This document shows, piece by piece, positions 1 through 13,172 of a stretch of DNA of 64,000 bases. The notes under the pieces were generated by a model, which saw only the letters and a list, made by a program, of their open reading frames with translations, was not told where the DNA came from and did no database searches. Position 1 is the first letter of the stretch, and each line of letters starts with the position of its first letter. A program made the translations under genes and the position numbers. This stretch comes from Atkinsonella hypoxylon (taxonomy: Eukaryota > Ascomycota > Sordariomycetes > Hypocreales > Clavicipitaceae), in assembly GCA_000729835.1 (NCBI GenBank), contig JFHB01000088.1, positions 1 through 64,000 on the forward strand, written 5' to 3'.

Positions 1-536
1 AAAGCGTTATAGTTTCTTTATTTATAGAGATTAGCTCTTAACTAACTTATAAAGCACTGTAATTTTTACTGCTTTCTAGCTAATTTCTACTGTACTTTTC
101 TCTACCTCTCTATAGAGATTAAAAGAGTACTTAAGCTAACTAGCTAGGCCCTTATTGCTATAACTAAACAACATTGTTCTTACTAGTGTTCTATCTGTAG
201 AATAATTATAGTATATAATAGACTAACCTAGTAGCTGCTGCTAACTAGCGTCTATAATAAGAACTATAATTATAGAGAGGAAAGGAGGAAGAGAGAAGAA
301 ACTAGAAGCCTCTCTATACCTCTATACTATATATTTAGGGGTAAGTCTATCCCCTTAGGAGCCCCTTTTAGTATATACTTTATAGCTAAGGTTCTCTCTC
401 TAGGGCCTAGTAAAGTTTAAGTAACCCCTAAACGAATGCAGCTCGCTTCTATCCCTTTACCTACATAGATCTCTATCTCTCTCCTGCTGTTCTCTCTCTA
501 CTGAAAGACCTAAGCCTAAGGCTCGAGTCTATAACA
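1..536 (+). repeat. LTR relic (family X) at 187-536, with flank to the window edge
   Basis: A 350 bp LTR-like repeat at 187-536 begins TGTTCT and ends ATAACA. It matches, on the opposite strand, a repeat at 31,160-31,511. It lies directly against a truncated copy of a different LTR that starts at 537, so it seems to have inserted there. Bases 1-186 show nothing recognisable. They may be the 3' internal end of an element continuing left of the window, because they do not resemble the missing part of the interrupted LTR. Confidence 0.55.
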
Positions 537-828
537 TCTATCCAACAATTATACTATTAGATAGCCCTAATTCTTAGCTTTTGAATGGTATACTTCTTAA
601 ATTTCTACTATTGCTAGTTGTGGAGAAAATCGCAGTTAAAGTTAACTATAGGTTAGGCAACTTTGCCTTAGTCGATTCTAGATGTTTCGCATCTAGTAAC
701 AGCGATATCTCTACCAAAAATCAACGTAACAAGACCTAGTTAGGGTCACGTGATAGAGCAACTAACAGGCAACTAGCAAGCATAAAAATAGGCTATACAG
801 GGTAGCTTATTTTTAACAGAGCTAGCTT
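537..828 (+). repeat. Truncated copy of the ~690 bp copia LTR (copy A)
   Basis: It corresponds to the last ~270-290 bp of the repeats at 12,483-13,172 (inverted) and 14,399-15,090 (same orientation), and ends in the same GCTTATTTTTAACA. Its upstream part is missing where the LTR at 187-536 begins. It contains a small insertion near 765-780 relative to the other copies. Confidence 0.75.
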
Positions 829-2115
829 TCTGTTGCTCTCTATCTTGCTAGATCTCTTAAGAACTACAGGCTTTGTTTAAGGGATCTAGACAGCTATTTC
901 CTCTAATATCTAACAACTTAGGATTTAGACCTTCTAAATCCCTATTATTAGAAGAAATCTAACTAGGAGCCCGTTTAGGAACTAGGGCTAATAGCTCTAT
1001 AGCATCGTTATTAGTATTATCTTCTTCTTTAAAGTTAAATAATTTCTTAATTTAGCTATATTCCTCTGGATTAAAACTAGGCTGTTAAGGGATTTAAACC
1101 TCTATAGAATAACTAGTATTATAACTGCTATTATAACTATTGCTAGCTAGAAATCCTATATAAGAGAGATTAGCGTGGTTTTTACACACTCTAGGGGTCT
1201 CTTGCCCCTTAAGCTGTAAGAAGAAACTATACTTTTTAGGATTTAGAAGCCTACAGCAACTTCTATTAGCTAGAAATAGCTAATTTTTAAGGAGAGTGCC
1301 CCCTGTTAAATAGTGCTTTAGACTACTAATTAGGTTAGTATTTAAACCTAGGTAATATAGAGTATCCTTTAGAGCTAAAGGCCTATATTTAGCTAGATTT
1401 ATACTAACTAGTACCTAGAATATAGTAGTTCCCTGTCCTTTAGGATAAATAGAACCTTCTCTAGTAGCAATAGGCGCGGTTTTACCCTTTTTTATAGACT
1501 TAAAAGTCCTAAAAAATGCCTTATTGTTAACTATATAATAGGTAGAACCTGTATTGTATAGTAAGGAGTTTTTAATTATTCTATTAGAATAGTTAAAAGA
1601 AGGGGTATTATTACTAGTAGTACTAGTATTACTAGTAGTGGATTCTGTATCTAAATCGTAAGAATTATTACTATTAGAACTGCTAGATTCACTATTGGAA
1701 TCTATAGTATTCTAGTTGCTAGTAGATAGGTTATAACAACCTATAGCAAAAGCAGCTTCTCTATCCTTATTCCTAGAGTTTTTGTTACTTCTTCTTCAGC
1801 TCTTCTACTTCTTCTTATTCTTAAAGGCTTTATCTTAATCTTTAGAAGAGGTATTAGAATTATTAGAATTAGAATTGTTAGAATTCTTCTTCTAATTAGA
1901 AGGATTCTTTCCTTAATTAGCTTTATTATTATTATTAGAACTATTAGAGTTAGAAGCTTTATAACTAAGAGCTTTAGATATAGAGGAGCTTTTATCTCTT
2001 TGTTCTTCTAATAAATTAGCTATAAGGAACTGTAAATTCATTATTTTTACAGATAAACCTTGTGCTCTAGTAGCTCTAATAGAATATTGCTGCCTTTTAG
2101 CCTAGCTAGGGAAGG
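829..2115 (-). mobile_element. Ty1/copia fragment, 3' part (protease and pre-integrase), RIP-mutated
   Basis: On the minus strand a degraded Copia polyprotein can be followed. An Asn-Thr-Gly-Ser-Thr motif followed by an Ile-Val-Asn-Asn segment near 1,557-1,522 matches the Copia protease DTGS/DSGA site. A Leu-x-Tyr-Tyr-Leu-Gly-Leu-x-x-Asn-Leu-Ile-like segment further on is typical of the protease-integrase linker. Asn- and Ser-rich gag tail sequence lies near 1,620-2,050. The fragment stops at 829 against LTR copy A. It is interrupted at 2,115 by the gypsy element and continues as gag at 11,804-12,482. Confidence 0.7.
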
Positions 2116-2358
2116 TGTTACGGGATAATCCTACAGACCCGCAGGTCACTAGTGCACGTAACTGCAATCATGTATAAGTAGTTAGAAGCAACACTTAGGT
2201 AGTCAGATTAAACAATTAACTATTAATTACTAGAATACTATTACTAGATGCTCTTTACAGCAACTCTTATAACTCTTCTTATAAATCTTTATATAACCTA
2301 TTAAATTTAACAACCTATTATTACTTCTAATAAACCTATATTAGATCCTACTGTAATA
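2116..2358 (+). repeat. 5' LTR of the gypsy element
   Basis: It starts TGTTACGGGATAATCC. The first ~80 bp keep C and G at many sites, while the inner part is heavily mutated to A/T compared with the 3' LTR. Confidence 0.85.
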
Positions 2359-5300
2359 AGTAGTAGCAATTGCTTTTAATTATTGCTAACCCTCCTTAAG
2401 CTTAAAAAGCTAAAATTGCAATATTTAAGATAGAGTAACTTTAGAAGGAGCTTAGTAGAAGGAACTATATTCCTTTTACTAATAAAGAACTTAAAACTAT
2501 ATACTAATTCTATAAATTTTACTGCTAAAATCTAGATTTCTAGATTTAAAAAAGGGATTTTATGCCTTAGGAGAAAAAAAGCTTACTACTTTATTTTACT
2601 TACTATAAATTCGTTAATAAACAGCTTAAATTATATAACTAACTTAAGCTAGTAAAGCTACCTTTTTACTAAAATACTATTAACGCTTCTATAGTACAGT
2701 AGGTATAAAGGTAGATTAATAGAATTATTAATAAGGCTAAATCTACTAAACTCCTTATAGATTTACTAATAGTAATACTAAAAGGAAAAGCTAAGGCTAG
2801 ATTATTTAGATTTAATAGCTTAGAAGACACTATCTATAAAGCTAATACTAGTTCTACCTAGAATATTAAAGGAAAGTAAGTATAAGAATCTAGATTTACA
2901 CTACTTACTAAGGACTTAAATCTATTAAATATGCCTTAAACTACTAGAAAGAACTTATTAATTAAAGAACTAGCTAAAATCTTACTGCTTTTATAAATAT
3001 ACTAAAGGTTTTATACCTTTAGGCTAAAGTATAAAGTAAAGGAAGTAGTAAATCTACTTAAAAAAAGGAATCTCTTACTAGAATAGCTTATAAGTTTTTC
3101 TATAGAAATTAGTAAGTAAATTAGTAGAATTAAAGAAGAATTAATTAATAAAATTAGTAGATTATAGAGAGAATTAAATAATAAAATTACTACTCTTTAG
3201 GTAAAGCAACAATACTTAGCTTAAAAAATAGAGACTATACTTAAGCCTTAGGATAAATATAATAGATAATACTATACTTAATAAGGCTTTTAGCTTAAGG
3301 ATTATAGGTAAAGAGCTTCTAATTCTTACTTACCTCTAAAAGATAACTAAAACTAGAAGTAAGGTTAAAAGTAACCTCTAGGTAAAGGAAACTATATAAT
3401 ATAGAGATACTTTAAATACCTTAGTACTTTTCTAAAAGAATAAAAGCTACTATAATTTCTAAAGAATCTATTAGAGCAATACTATAATAGTAAAGCTAAA
3501 AAGAGCTAAAATACTAAAAAAAACTAAGATTAAGTATTTAGTAACTTTAAATATTAGTATATAAATTAATAGGCACTATACTATATTAAAAACAATAATC
3601 TCTAGCTAAATCTAGCAGATAAAAAGCTAAATCTACATTAAAAATAGAATAACTAAAGCAATATATAGTTCTAAACCCCTAAGGAATAAATAGATTCTAT
3701 ATAGAAGATTACTAATATTAGTTACTTTAAACCCTTTAACAATAGAAATATCTATAAGCTAATTTTATATAAAGAAAAGTATACTATTTTCTATAATATA
3801 GAGCTATAGATCTAAGCTGTTAAAGACTACTATAGCTATAGTGCAATTAATGCCTAAGAAGCTATTTACATTAAGCTTTAAACTCTCTTTAAAGGGAATA
3901 TATTAATATAGTATAAGTAGTATCTAGATTACTATAAAAAAACAGCTATTTTTAGCAGTTTAAACTCTATTTATACTGCTATCTATAAAGAATTTAGTAT
4001 ATAGATCTAGAATGCAATAATATAGCTAGATTTAGCTAAGTTTATAGAGTAAGATATAATTAAAGAAAAATTATTTAGGGAATTTACCTCTAGAGTATTT
4101 TAATATATCTATATAAATAGTAAAACTACTAATCTTTAGCTCCTTTTAAGACTTTATTATAAGCTATACCTAGGATTATAATAGCTATACTTAATTTTAA
4201 TAGTAAAAGACCTAAGATTTATATATATTACTATAGTAAATAATAAGGTTAAAGATCTATAAGAATACCTTAGAAATCTAGAAAAACAATAAAAGTTAGA
4301 AAACTATAAGGAAGGTATTAATACTTACTATACTTAAAGTAAATTTAATAGTAAGAACTCTAAAAACAATAAAGTAGCTTAAAGTAACTAAACTAACTAG
4401 AATAGAAGTAATAGTTAATTTTAGTTTTAACCTTTATTCTATAAAAATTATAGAAATAATTATACTTAATACCTACTGTAAAACTAAAGGAATTAGCTAC
4501 TAAGAGAGCAGTAACTTTAGCTTTAGTAAAACTAGAATTTAGAGGCTAACTAGAATTATTAGCTAAAGCTATAGTATCTTTAGTAGCTTTAATATTTCTA
4601 ATAATAAAGCTTACTATAGAATAATAAGAAATATATCTATATAATAATATTTAAAGATAAATCTAACTAAAAAGACTATAAGAAGTACCTTAAAAGCTAT
4701 AGATATTAGTTAATAGAAAAAGAAGAAATAGTTAATACTAAGGAACTACTAACTAGCCTAAAATCTAACTTTATTAAAACCTATTTTACTAAAAGTAAAG
4801 AAAAGTAAAAGAAAAAGGTTTAAATAGAGGTAAACTAAAAGGATTTATAGAGAATCTAGATAGAGTAAGTAGTTAAAGCAGTTATAAAGCTATAGCTTAT
4901 TAAATTTAGTATTCTAAAGTTAAATTCCTTTTTAAAGATTTCTATTTAATTCTATAATAAAAAACTATTATATTAGATCTACCTAAATACTAAAACCTCT
5001 TTAGTGCTAGTTAATAAAGTATAGTTAACTTAGTTTAGTTAAAATATAAAATAGGCAAAAATAGAGCTAAAACTAGTTACTAGAGTGCAATTGTTCTTCT
5101 ATATCTCTAAGATAGCTATATTTAACTTCTATATCCCTAGATCTATATATAGCGTGCTTATAACTAGCTATTTTACAGTTATAGCTAATATAATAAGTAA
5201 CCTAGAACTAAAGCTTCTTTTAAGTTTAACCTTTCTCTATAATTATAGTATTAAAATTAATTTTATTTGCTCTAAAGCTACTATTAAGTTTGTTTATAAT

Positions 5301-8300
5301 ATAGTTGTAAAAATAGATATCTTTTAGCTAATTTTAAAGATTCTACATTAGAATATAATAGTAGTATAAGCTGTAATAATTCCGCTAAAATTGTAGGAGT
5401 ATATTCTAGTTAAATAGAAGGAGGTACTAGCTAATAAAAAGGCTACTACTTACTATATATACTTAAAATTCAACCTTATCCTAGATATATTACTTAGTAT
5501 AACTAACTAAGAATAAATAGTAGCCTATAACTATTTAAATAAATTTATTATAATCTAGAAAAATTAAAAGGTTACTTATTTCTAGTATAATAAAGAGCTT
5601 AAGGCTAACTATATAATTATAAACCTATTTAATTTATATATATATTTTTCTAAGAATATTGTACCTAATAATAGTCTATTGCCTATAGAAGATTATAAAA
5701 TATAGAAAGAAGGTAATAGTAGTAGATTTAACCCTAAGAAAGTTAATAATAGTATCTTTATATATAAAATCTCTTATTTTAAGGATATACTATATATTTA
5801 TAATAAATATAAGGTTAAGGTAGAAAACTTAAACTTAAATATTATAGCTAAACTTATTAACTTAATAGATAAATATAATATTTATTGTAATAAAGGTATT
5901 ATTTCTATACCTAAAGACTAGTATATAAAAGTAAATCTAGTAAATAAATAGTAAAAGCAGCTAAAATCTATCTAAATCTACCTACTAGAAGCTAAAGATA
6001 AAGCTAAACTAGATAAAGTTTATAATAAGCTATATTTAAGTAAAAAGATATTATATTTAAACAACTTAGCAGCTATAGCCTACTTAGCCTTTATAGTGTA
6101 GATTAAAACCCTAATAGAAAAGAAAGAATAAGTTATAGTTAATATAAAGCTGCTTAATAGTATAGTAATGCTAAATATATACTTTCTACTAGATTAATTA
6201 AACATTATAGCAAATATATATAGTAAAAAGATATTTTTACTCTTTAATATATTAGGGTTTTTTTACTAGCTTTCTATAAAATAAAAGCATTAATCTTATA
6301 TAGTAGTAATATTAAAATAAGAATTAAAAGCATTAAATATAGTGCTTATAGGCTTTAAGAATGCATTAGCTTTTACTTAATAGTATATAGACTAATTATT
6401 TTAAAAGTATTAGTATTTTATATAAATCTATATTAATAATATTATTATATTCTCTAACTCTACTAAAGACTACCTTATATACCTTAATATAGTCTTATTA
6501 ATTCTAAAGAAAAATAAGTTAATAATAGCTATAAAGAAGTTATTTATAAGCTATCTAGCTATTTAGCTGTTAGGTTTTATTATTAATAGTAATAGAATTA
6601 CTAATATAAACAATAGGCTAAAAGCTTTTTAAAAACTTAAGTTTCTAGTAAATCTTATAAATCTAGAGACCTTTATTAATATAGCTAGCTTTTTATAGAA
6701 AAGTATTCTATAGTTTAATATATAAATTTACTTACTATAGAAATAAAAGACTACTTTACTGTAAAAGCTTTATAAAAAAAGCTTAGCTAATAGTTTACTA
6801 AAACTAATATACTAAAAGAAAGCTTAAGAAGTAATATTTTTACTAAAATCTAAGAAAAAAAAGGTATTTTAAGAGGTAAAGGTATACTTTAATAAAAATA
6901 CTATTCTATAGCACTATAACTTTAGTAAGTATTTATTCTTTAAAGTTAATGCTTATAAGGAAGAATTTAGGCTCTTTATTTTCTAGCTTATAGGCAAATA
7001 GAATAGTTATAGTATATCTAATAAAGACATTAAAAATAATTAGCTTTAACTAATTCTTTTCCTTTTAAGATATACTTTTAACCTAGAGAAACACTATAGA
7101 TTAACTAAGGCAGAGGTAGCTGCAATTATATAGAGTGTCTAAAAGCTACAGAAAATAGTTTAATCTAACTATTACACTATTAATATTATTATAGACTACT
7201 TACTAGCAAAAGGGATTATTAAATATACCTTACTTACTATAATAGATCTAGATAAAGCTAACCTAAAATTAGCTAAAGTAGCTAATTATCTATTGCAATT
7301 TAACCTAAGAGTTTTCTATATACTAAAAGTGCTAAACGTAGTGCTAGATACACTCTCTAGGTTACTAGTTATAGTTTTATACTAAGAGAAAGCTTATAAT
7401 AGTAAATTTAATAAGCTTAATATAAGTGCGTTTTTTGCTAAAGAATATAGTGCTACAGCAGTATTAGATAAAGGTTTAAAAGAGGAAATTATCTAAGGCT
7501 ATAGTTCTAATTTAAAGCTTAATAGAATTATAGAAGGTATTAAGGACTTTTACAAAAAGTAGAATTAGTAAAATTAATAAAGAAGACTAAGGATTCTGCT
7601 GTATAGATAAACCCTATAAGACAATAGACTTTTATACTATTATAATAGAAAAGGCCTATTTTAGCTGTATATACCTATAAAGGTTATAGAATCTATCTTT
7701 AAAATAGTCTATAATAATTAGAACTATTTTAGCGCCTATAGAATAGCAGTAGAATTATAGGCAGTTTACTTTCTATAAATATATAAGTAGATTTAAGCCT
7801 ATATTACTTACTGCTGCACCTATAAAGAAAATGTAATTAACTGCAGTAAGCTGCTAAAGGAATTAAGGTTGTTAAAGTTAGTTCTAACTCCTTTCTATAT
7901 AATTTCGCTTAATTTTATTACTAATATACCTAAAGTTAGCTTAATAAACACCCTATAGTAAAAAGATAGATATAGCTTCTATAACTTACTGTATTTAGTA
8001 AATTGCCTATTTAGTAAGTAAATAATTCTTATACCTAGGTATATAATATATACAGCAGAAATTTAGGTAGAACTGCTCTTATAGATACTGTATTTATTAA
8101 ACTAGAGCCTTCTTAAGTAGATTGTAAGCAACTAAGATCTAAAGTTTATTTCTAACGTTTAGAGAAGTATATTTACCTAAATTAGAAGTAAATTGCTTAT
8201 AGCTATACTTTAGAAGCTATACTAGTAAGAGGTAGAAACAGCTATTAGTATAGTAAATGCCTTAAGTAAGATTAAATATAACGCCTAGTATAAGCTTATT

Positions 8301-9471
8301 AATATTAAAGTAGAGAATATAGTCTACCTATAATTACACTAAGGATATATACTTCTAGGAAAGCTAAAAAAGAAATAGTCTTCTTAATAAGTAGAGCTAT
8401 ATAAGGTTCTTATAAAAGTAAGCTTATTATTGTTTTACCTAGATTTCCTACTAGATTTATATATATACTTAGTAGTATTAGTAGCTTACCTTTAGAAGCT
8501 AAGATAAAGTAAAGACCCTTTTAACTAGAAAGAGTAATTACTACTGCTAATTACAATAGAAGGGTTTAGTATAGAGAACTATTAGGAAATTAAGCGAATT
8601 TATGCCTATTAAATCTAACGTTTCTGCAGTAGATTAAGTAAGCTGCATTTAGAATTCCTTATATAATAGAAAGAGTTCTTTACTAAAGACAACTAATAGA
8701 TTTCTAAAGATAAGCTTAAAGTTAACGCTTTTAAAATTATAAATAAATATCTATAGAAGTACTCTATAAATTAAGAAGAAGAGTATTAGCGTTATTAAAA
8801 GAGTAATATAGCCTACTAAAAAACCCTAAATTAGCTAGTAAAAGCTTACTACTAACTCTTTTCCTTATAAGTCTTAATTTCCTTTATTATACAATAAATT
8901 ATTTAAATCTCTTAGTATCTCTTTCTTTATTTCCTTATTTATTATTATTAAAACTATTAAAATTAACCTATATTATAGAATTATAGAAGGTTAAAAAGAA
9001 AATACCTATAAATCTATATACTATTGTTTTAACCTACTTTTTCTATAAATTTACCTTTACTTTTGTAAATTTTTATACTTTCTACTATATAACCTTTTCC
9101 TTATACCTTTATATATTATAAAGTCTTTATAAATTTATTAATACTATTATAGCTATTACTCTTTCTATTCCTTTAGGCTATTATTTAGCTACTTTTAATA
9201 GTTAAACACTAAAATATTACGCTAAGAGCAATAGACTGCCTATAGAGTAAATTTCTATAGCCTATAGAACTAACTAGCCTCTATAGAGCTACTTCTAGCC
9301 TCTTCTATTCTCTTTATAGAAAATCTATTACTATTATTCTTTTTTTTTAGTAGTTTAGAATTATTAATTCTAGTAAACCTAAATAGCTTATTCTAAGAAG
9401 AAAATAACAATAGTAACTACACTTAAGCTATAATACTACTACTATTTAAACCTAAAGAAGAATATATTACT

Positions 9472-10790
9472 TCTAATATATATATTAATTATAATAATAG
9501 TTTTAACGCTAAAAGTAAAGGTTTTAAGTTTAAGGAGTAAGAATATAACTATAAAGGTAATATAGTAGCTATAGAGCTAAATAACATTAAAACTTATCTT
9601 ATATTACTTAATTTCTGCTGCTTATATAGCACTTTTAGTAGGCTTAAAAGTACTAAAGGCACCCTAAAAGTTAATAAGTTTATCTTTAGCACTATTTTTA
9701 TAGAAATTAAAGATAACATTAATATTACTAATATAGAGCCTATTATAAAAGACTATAGTTAGTATTACTACACTAATAGAGCTAAAGAAAAGGTATAGAA
9801 TATAGAAAATACTATTTACACTTATACCTATAAATTTGCCCTTAAAGGCAGTATAATAAATAAAACTAGCATTAAGGTCTTTAAAGATAATATATATTAC
9901 TTACTCTAGTAGAATATAGTAATATATATCTTTAGGATTTATAATAACTATAAAGTAAAGCGCTAGAACTAGCAATATAAAGGTAAGGATGCTAAGGTAT
10001 CTATAGGTAACGCTAAAGTAGCTAGAAGGGGCAAGATATAGGCAAAAGTAGTAGCTACTATATACTATAGTAGTAATATAGTAAAAAGAGATAAAGAAAC
10101 TATTACTATAAATTTATTTACTAGTTTACTATTATAGGTAGTGTTGCTTACTATTTACTTCTCTAATAAATTTAGCAGAATTAATAGTACTATTGTAGGT
10201 GCCTTAGCTAGTATTAGCTGCATAGACTTACTCTTTATTCTATTAGCTAAGGTATAGTTTTAAACCTAGTGTAATAGTCTCCTTTAGGAAAAGTGTAAAT
10301 CTAATGCTAAGGAAATAATTAAAGTCTACCTTAAGAACACTCCTATAGGTAGTAACGCTATATAGAAGTAACTTAACCTCTATATTGCTAAAATTAATAA
10401 GTTAAATAAAAAGATTAACTAGGTTAAAATAGAGGCTAAAGGAGGTCTATTTAATAAGTAGTTTAATAAATTATAGACTACTATCTACAGTATATATAAC
10501 TAACTAAATAGCATAAGTTAATTTAATAAAGGTATTAATAATATTATTAATAAAAATAAAACTCTACTAAAGGTTGCTAGTAATATTAATATACTGTAGG
10601 TAGAAAATAAACACTTATAATATAAAATTAACTATATTTATATAAACTTCTTAGAACGCTTAACTAACTAGCTTATTGCTATATAAAGCCTCTTTAGTAA
10701 TAGATTTAGCACTATTTAATGTAGAAGAAGTGCTTAGTTTATACTAATTAACCTATCTTTAATATATTTCTCTTTATTAATTCTGCAAAA
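9472..10790 (+). pseudogene. Extra coding-like segment downstream of integrase in the gypsy element
   Basis: One frame runs for about 1.3 kb in which nearly all stops are TAA/TAG that RIP could have made from Trp, Gln or Arg codons. The rest reads as a mixed hydrophobic and lysine-rich protein. It lies between the integrase region and the 3' LTR, where simple gypsy elements have little or nothing. I recognise no domain; it may be an additional ORF of this family or a captured sequence. Confidence 0.4.
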
Positions 10791-11560
10791 GATATCTTCT
10801 ATAGTAAAGCTAACGCTAACTAAGGTAAAAACGCTAACTAAGAGGCTAGCTATAGATAAACTAGTAGAAACGCTTACTAAGTGTAAAACTAGCGCCTTTT
10901 AGGTAAAACCCTCCCTAAAGCCGCTAGAAATATTCTTTAGCTTTACTTTCTAGAGAGAACTAACAGCTTACTATAACTAACTAACAATTTACTGCTATTA
11001 AGGATGCTTAGGGATTAAAATAAGCTATATATATATAGAGATATATCCTAGAGAGATCTAATAGAAAACTAGCTTTAAGATAGATTAATTTTTAATGCTT
11101 TTAACACTGTATAGAACAAGCTTACATAAGGAATATACTATATAGATTCAATAAATTAGCTTTATTATATAAGATTAATTTATAGAATTTAATATCGTTT
11201 AGGATAATTCTATGCAACTTCACTTATATATAGGTTATAGAACAAGCTTTAACGCTCTATTAGGTTTAAGGAAATCTGTTAATTTAATATACAGATTTAA
11301 TAGTTACTAGATTATAAGTGTAATTTAGGCATTATAAGTGTATAAAGAAAAATGCATAAATATAGCAACCTACACTGCAGATTGCACTACAACAACAACA
11401 ATAACGTATGCTTACGCAATAACATAATAACTACCTTTTTGCGCCTTTTATAACAGCTAGATTAATAAGTTATTTAGTTTAATCTAATATACCTTCTAAC
11501 AACTAACAATTAATTTTTAGAACAGCTAGAACAGCCGATCTTTTTTGTAGAGGCAGCACT

Positions 11561-11803
11561 TATTATAGAATAATCCTATAGACCTATAGGTCACTAGTGT
11601 ACGTAACTACAATTATATATAAGTAGTTAGAAGTAACACTTAGGTAGTTAGATTGAACAATTAACTATTAATTACTAGAACACTATTACTAGATGCTCCT
11701 TACAGCAACTCTTACGACTCTTCTCACGAATCTTTGCATAACCTGTTGAATCCAACAACCCATCGTTACTTCCAACAAACCCGTATCGGATCCCACCGTA
11801 ACA
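11561..11803 (+). repeat. 3' LTR of the gypsy element
   Basis: It matches the 5' LTR across its length. The inner half is RIP-mutated, while the outer ~105 bp (about 11,700-11,803) retain CpA, CpG and GC content, the mirror image of the 5' LTR. Confidence 0.85.
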
Positions 11804-12482
11804 GAAGGTCTTCTTTAAAGCATTAATATAATAATTTACCTAGTTAATAGGATTAATAGCTACACTATAGAGCTGTAGTCTAGCTAGTAAATTATTAAAT
11901 TTAGCATTAAAGGCCTCTAAAGATCCCTTATAGTTTAAAAACAATAAGTTATAGTGTACTATATTGTATTTTAGCACTCTATAAATACTGCCTAACTAGA
12001 ACGTTATAGGCATCTACAGGGGACTTATGCTAGCTTATAGCAGCTTAAGGTCTAGATTAGCAACTATCTCTTATAATTATAAGGATAATAGCTTATTCTA
12101 AATCTACTAAAGTACTAGCTATACTAGGATTATTAATAAACTAAAGGAATTCTAGGGCCTTAAATTAAATAGTTAAAGCTTACTTCTCTTGTTTAAAATT
12201 TTTAGGGCCTTTTAGCTTAGCAGCCTCTAGAATAGAGTGGACCTTCTTATTTAAATCTTTTATAGTGCCTTCATTAAAAGCAGGCAGAAAAGTAGCACTA
12301 TTAGAGGAACTAGAAGGTTTAGGGACTTTAAAAGAGACTTTAGAAGTCTTAAAAGTAACAGGATCTGCCTTAGGAGACCCTATAGAGAGATTACCTATAG
12401 ATGTAATTATAGTATCTAATTTACTTAGTAAATCAGCTATATTACCTTTATTTTAGCTTTATTTTGCTTTACTATACCTAAT
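11804..12482 (-). mobile_element. Ty1/copia fragment, 5' part (gag), RIP-mutated
   Basis: Minus-strand gag-like protein begins close to 12,456 and runs to the GAAGG target duplication at 11,804, where the gypsy element interrupts it. The rest continues at 2,115-829. The sequence just inside the LTR end at 12,483 could be a degraded primer-binding site. The open frame on the plus strand at 12,265-12,456 is a shadow of this gag. Confidence 0.6.
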
Positions 12483-13172
12483 TGTTAAAAATAAGCTACC
12501 CTGTATAGCCTATTTTTATGCCTACTAGTTGCTCTATCACGTGACCCTCATTAGGTCTTGTTACGTTGATTTTTGGTAGAGATATCGTTGTTACTAGATG
12601 TAAACATCTAGATTTAACTAAGGCAAAGTTGCCTAACCTATAGTTAACTTTAACTGCGATTTTCTCCACAACTAGCAATAGTAGAAATTTAAGAAGTATA
12701 CTATTTAAAAGCTAAGAATTAGGGCTATCTAATAGTATAATTGTTGGATAGAGTTGCTTATAAGGGTTGCTTGTTATTAGTGGAATTTGTTAAATTGTGT
12801 ATATAGGCGTCTCGTTTGTATAGCTGTAAGTCGATTTTTTTGTTTTTATATAGTAAATCTTTTTGCGGAAATTATAAAGTGGCCTATAAGCCCCTTCTAG
12901 CGACTACAGCCTGCTAATATAGTTAATAGGTCTATAAGGGACTAGAAAGATTTAAGATCCTACCCTCACTGTTCGTTACAGCGCTCTTAATATAAAGATA
13001 CCACTATTACAGTTATCTATTGCCTCTACGTGATCTAGTACTATACACTACAGCTTGATTTAGGCCGCTGCTGCTTCCACTACGTAATAATTGCTAGGAG
13101 CAATTACAGGTGCTAAATCTAAGAGACCACTACCCTCTTAGATATCTAGTCCTGTAATCCCTATTATTTTCA
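12483..13172 (-). repeat. ~690 bp copia LTR (copy B)
   Basis: The repeat reads on the minus strand from TGAAAATAATAGGG at 13,172 to TTTTTAACA at 12,483. It sits immediately upstream of the copia gag on the same strand, so it is probably that element's 5' LTR. It is nearly a perfect inverted repeat of 14,399-15,090. Confidence 0.7.

Larger units (their letters stand above)
2116..11803 (+). mobile_element. Ty3/gypsy LTR retrotransposon, full length but RIP-inactivated
   Basis: The 9.69 kb element has 243 bp LTRs at 2,116-2,358 and 11,561-11,803 that begin TGTTACGG and end CCGTAACA in the unmutated parts. A perfect 5 bp target duplication GAAGG lies at 2,111-2,115 and 11,804-11,808. Internally the order is gag-like, then reverse transcriptase, then RNase H, then integrase, which is the gypsy order. 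The RT catalytic site near 6,429-6,455 reads Tyr-Ile-Asn-Asn where Tyr-Ile-Asp-Asp is expected. Near 7,900-7,940 a Ser-Leu-Asn-Phe-Ile-Thr-x-Ile-Pro segment marks the integrase. An unexplained coding-like stretch follows at about 9,470-10,790. All frames are broken by many stops. It inserted into an older copia gag. Confidence 0.85.

Noticed and set aside
5085..5327. Open frame of 80 codons in the AT-rich block
   Set aside because: It lies inside the RIP-mutated gypsy element, is composed of A/T-rich codons, and does not continue as a protein domain.
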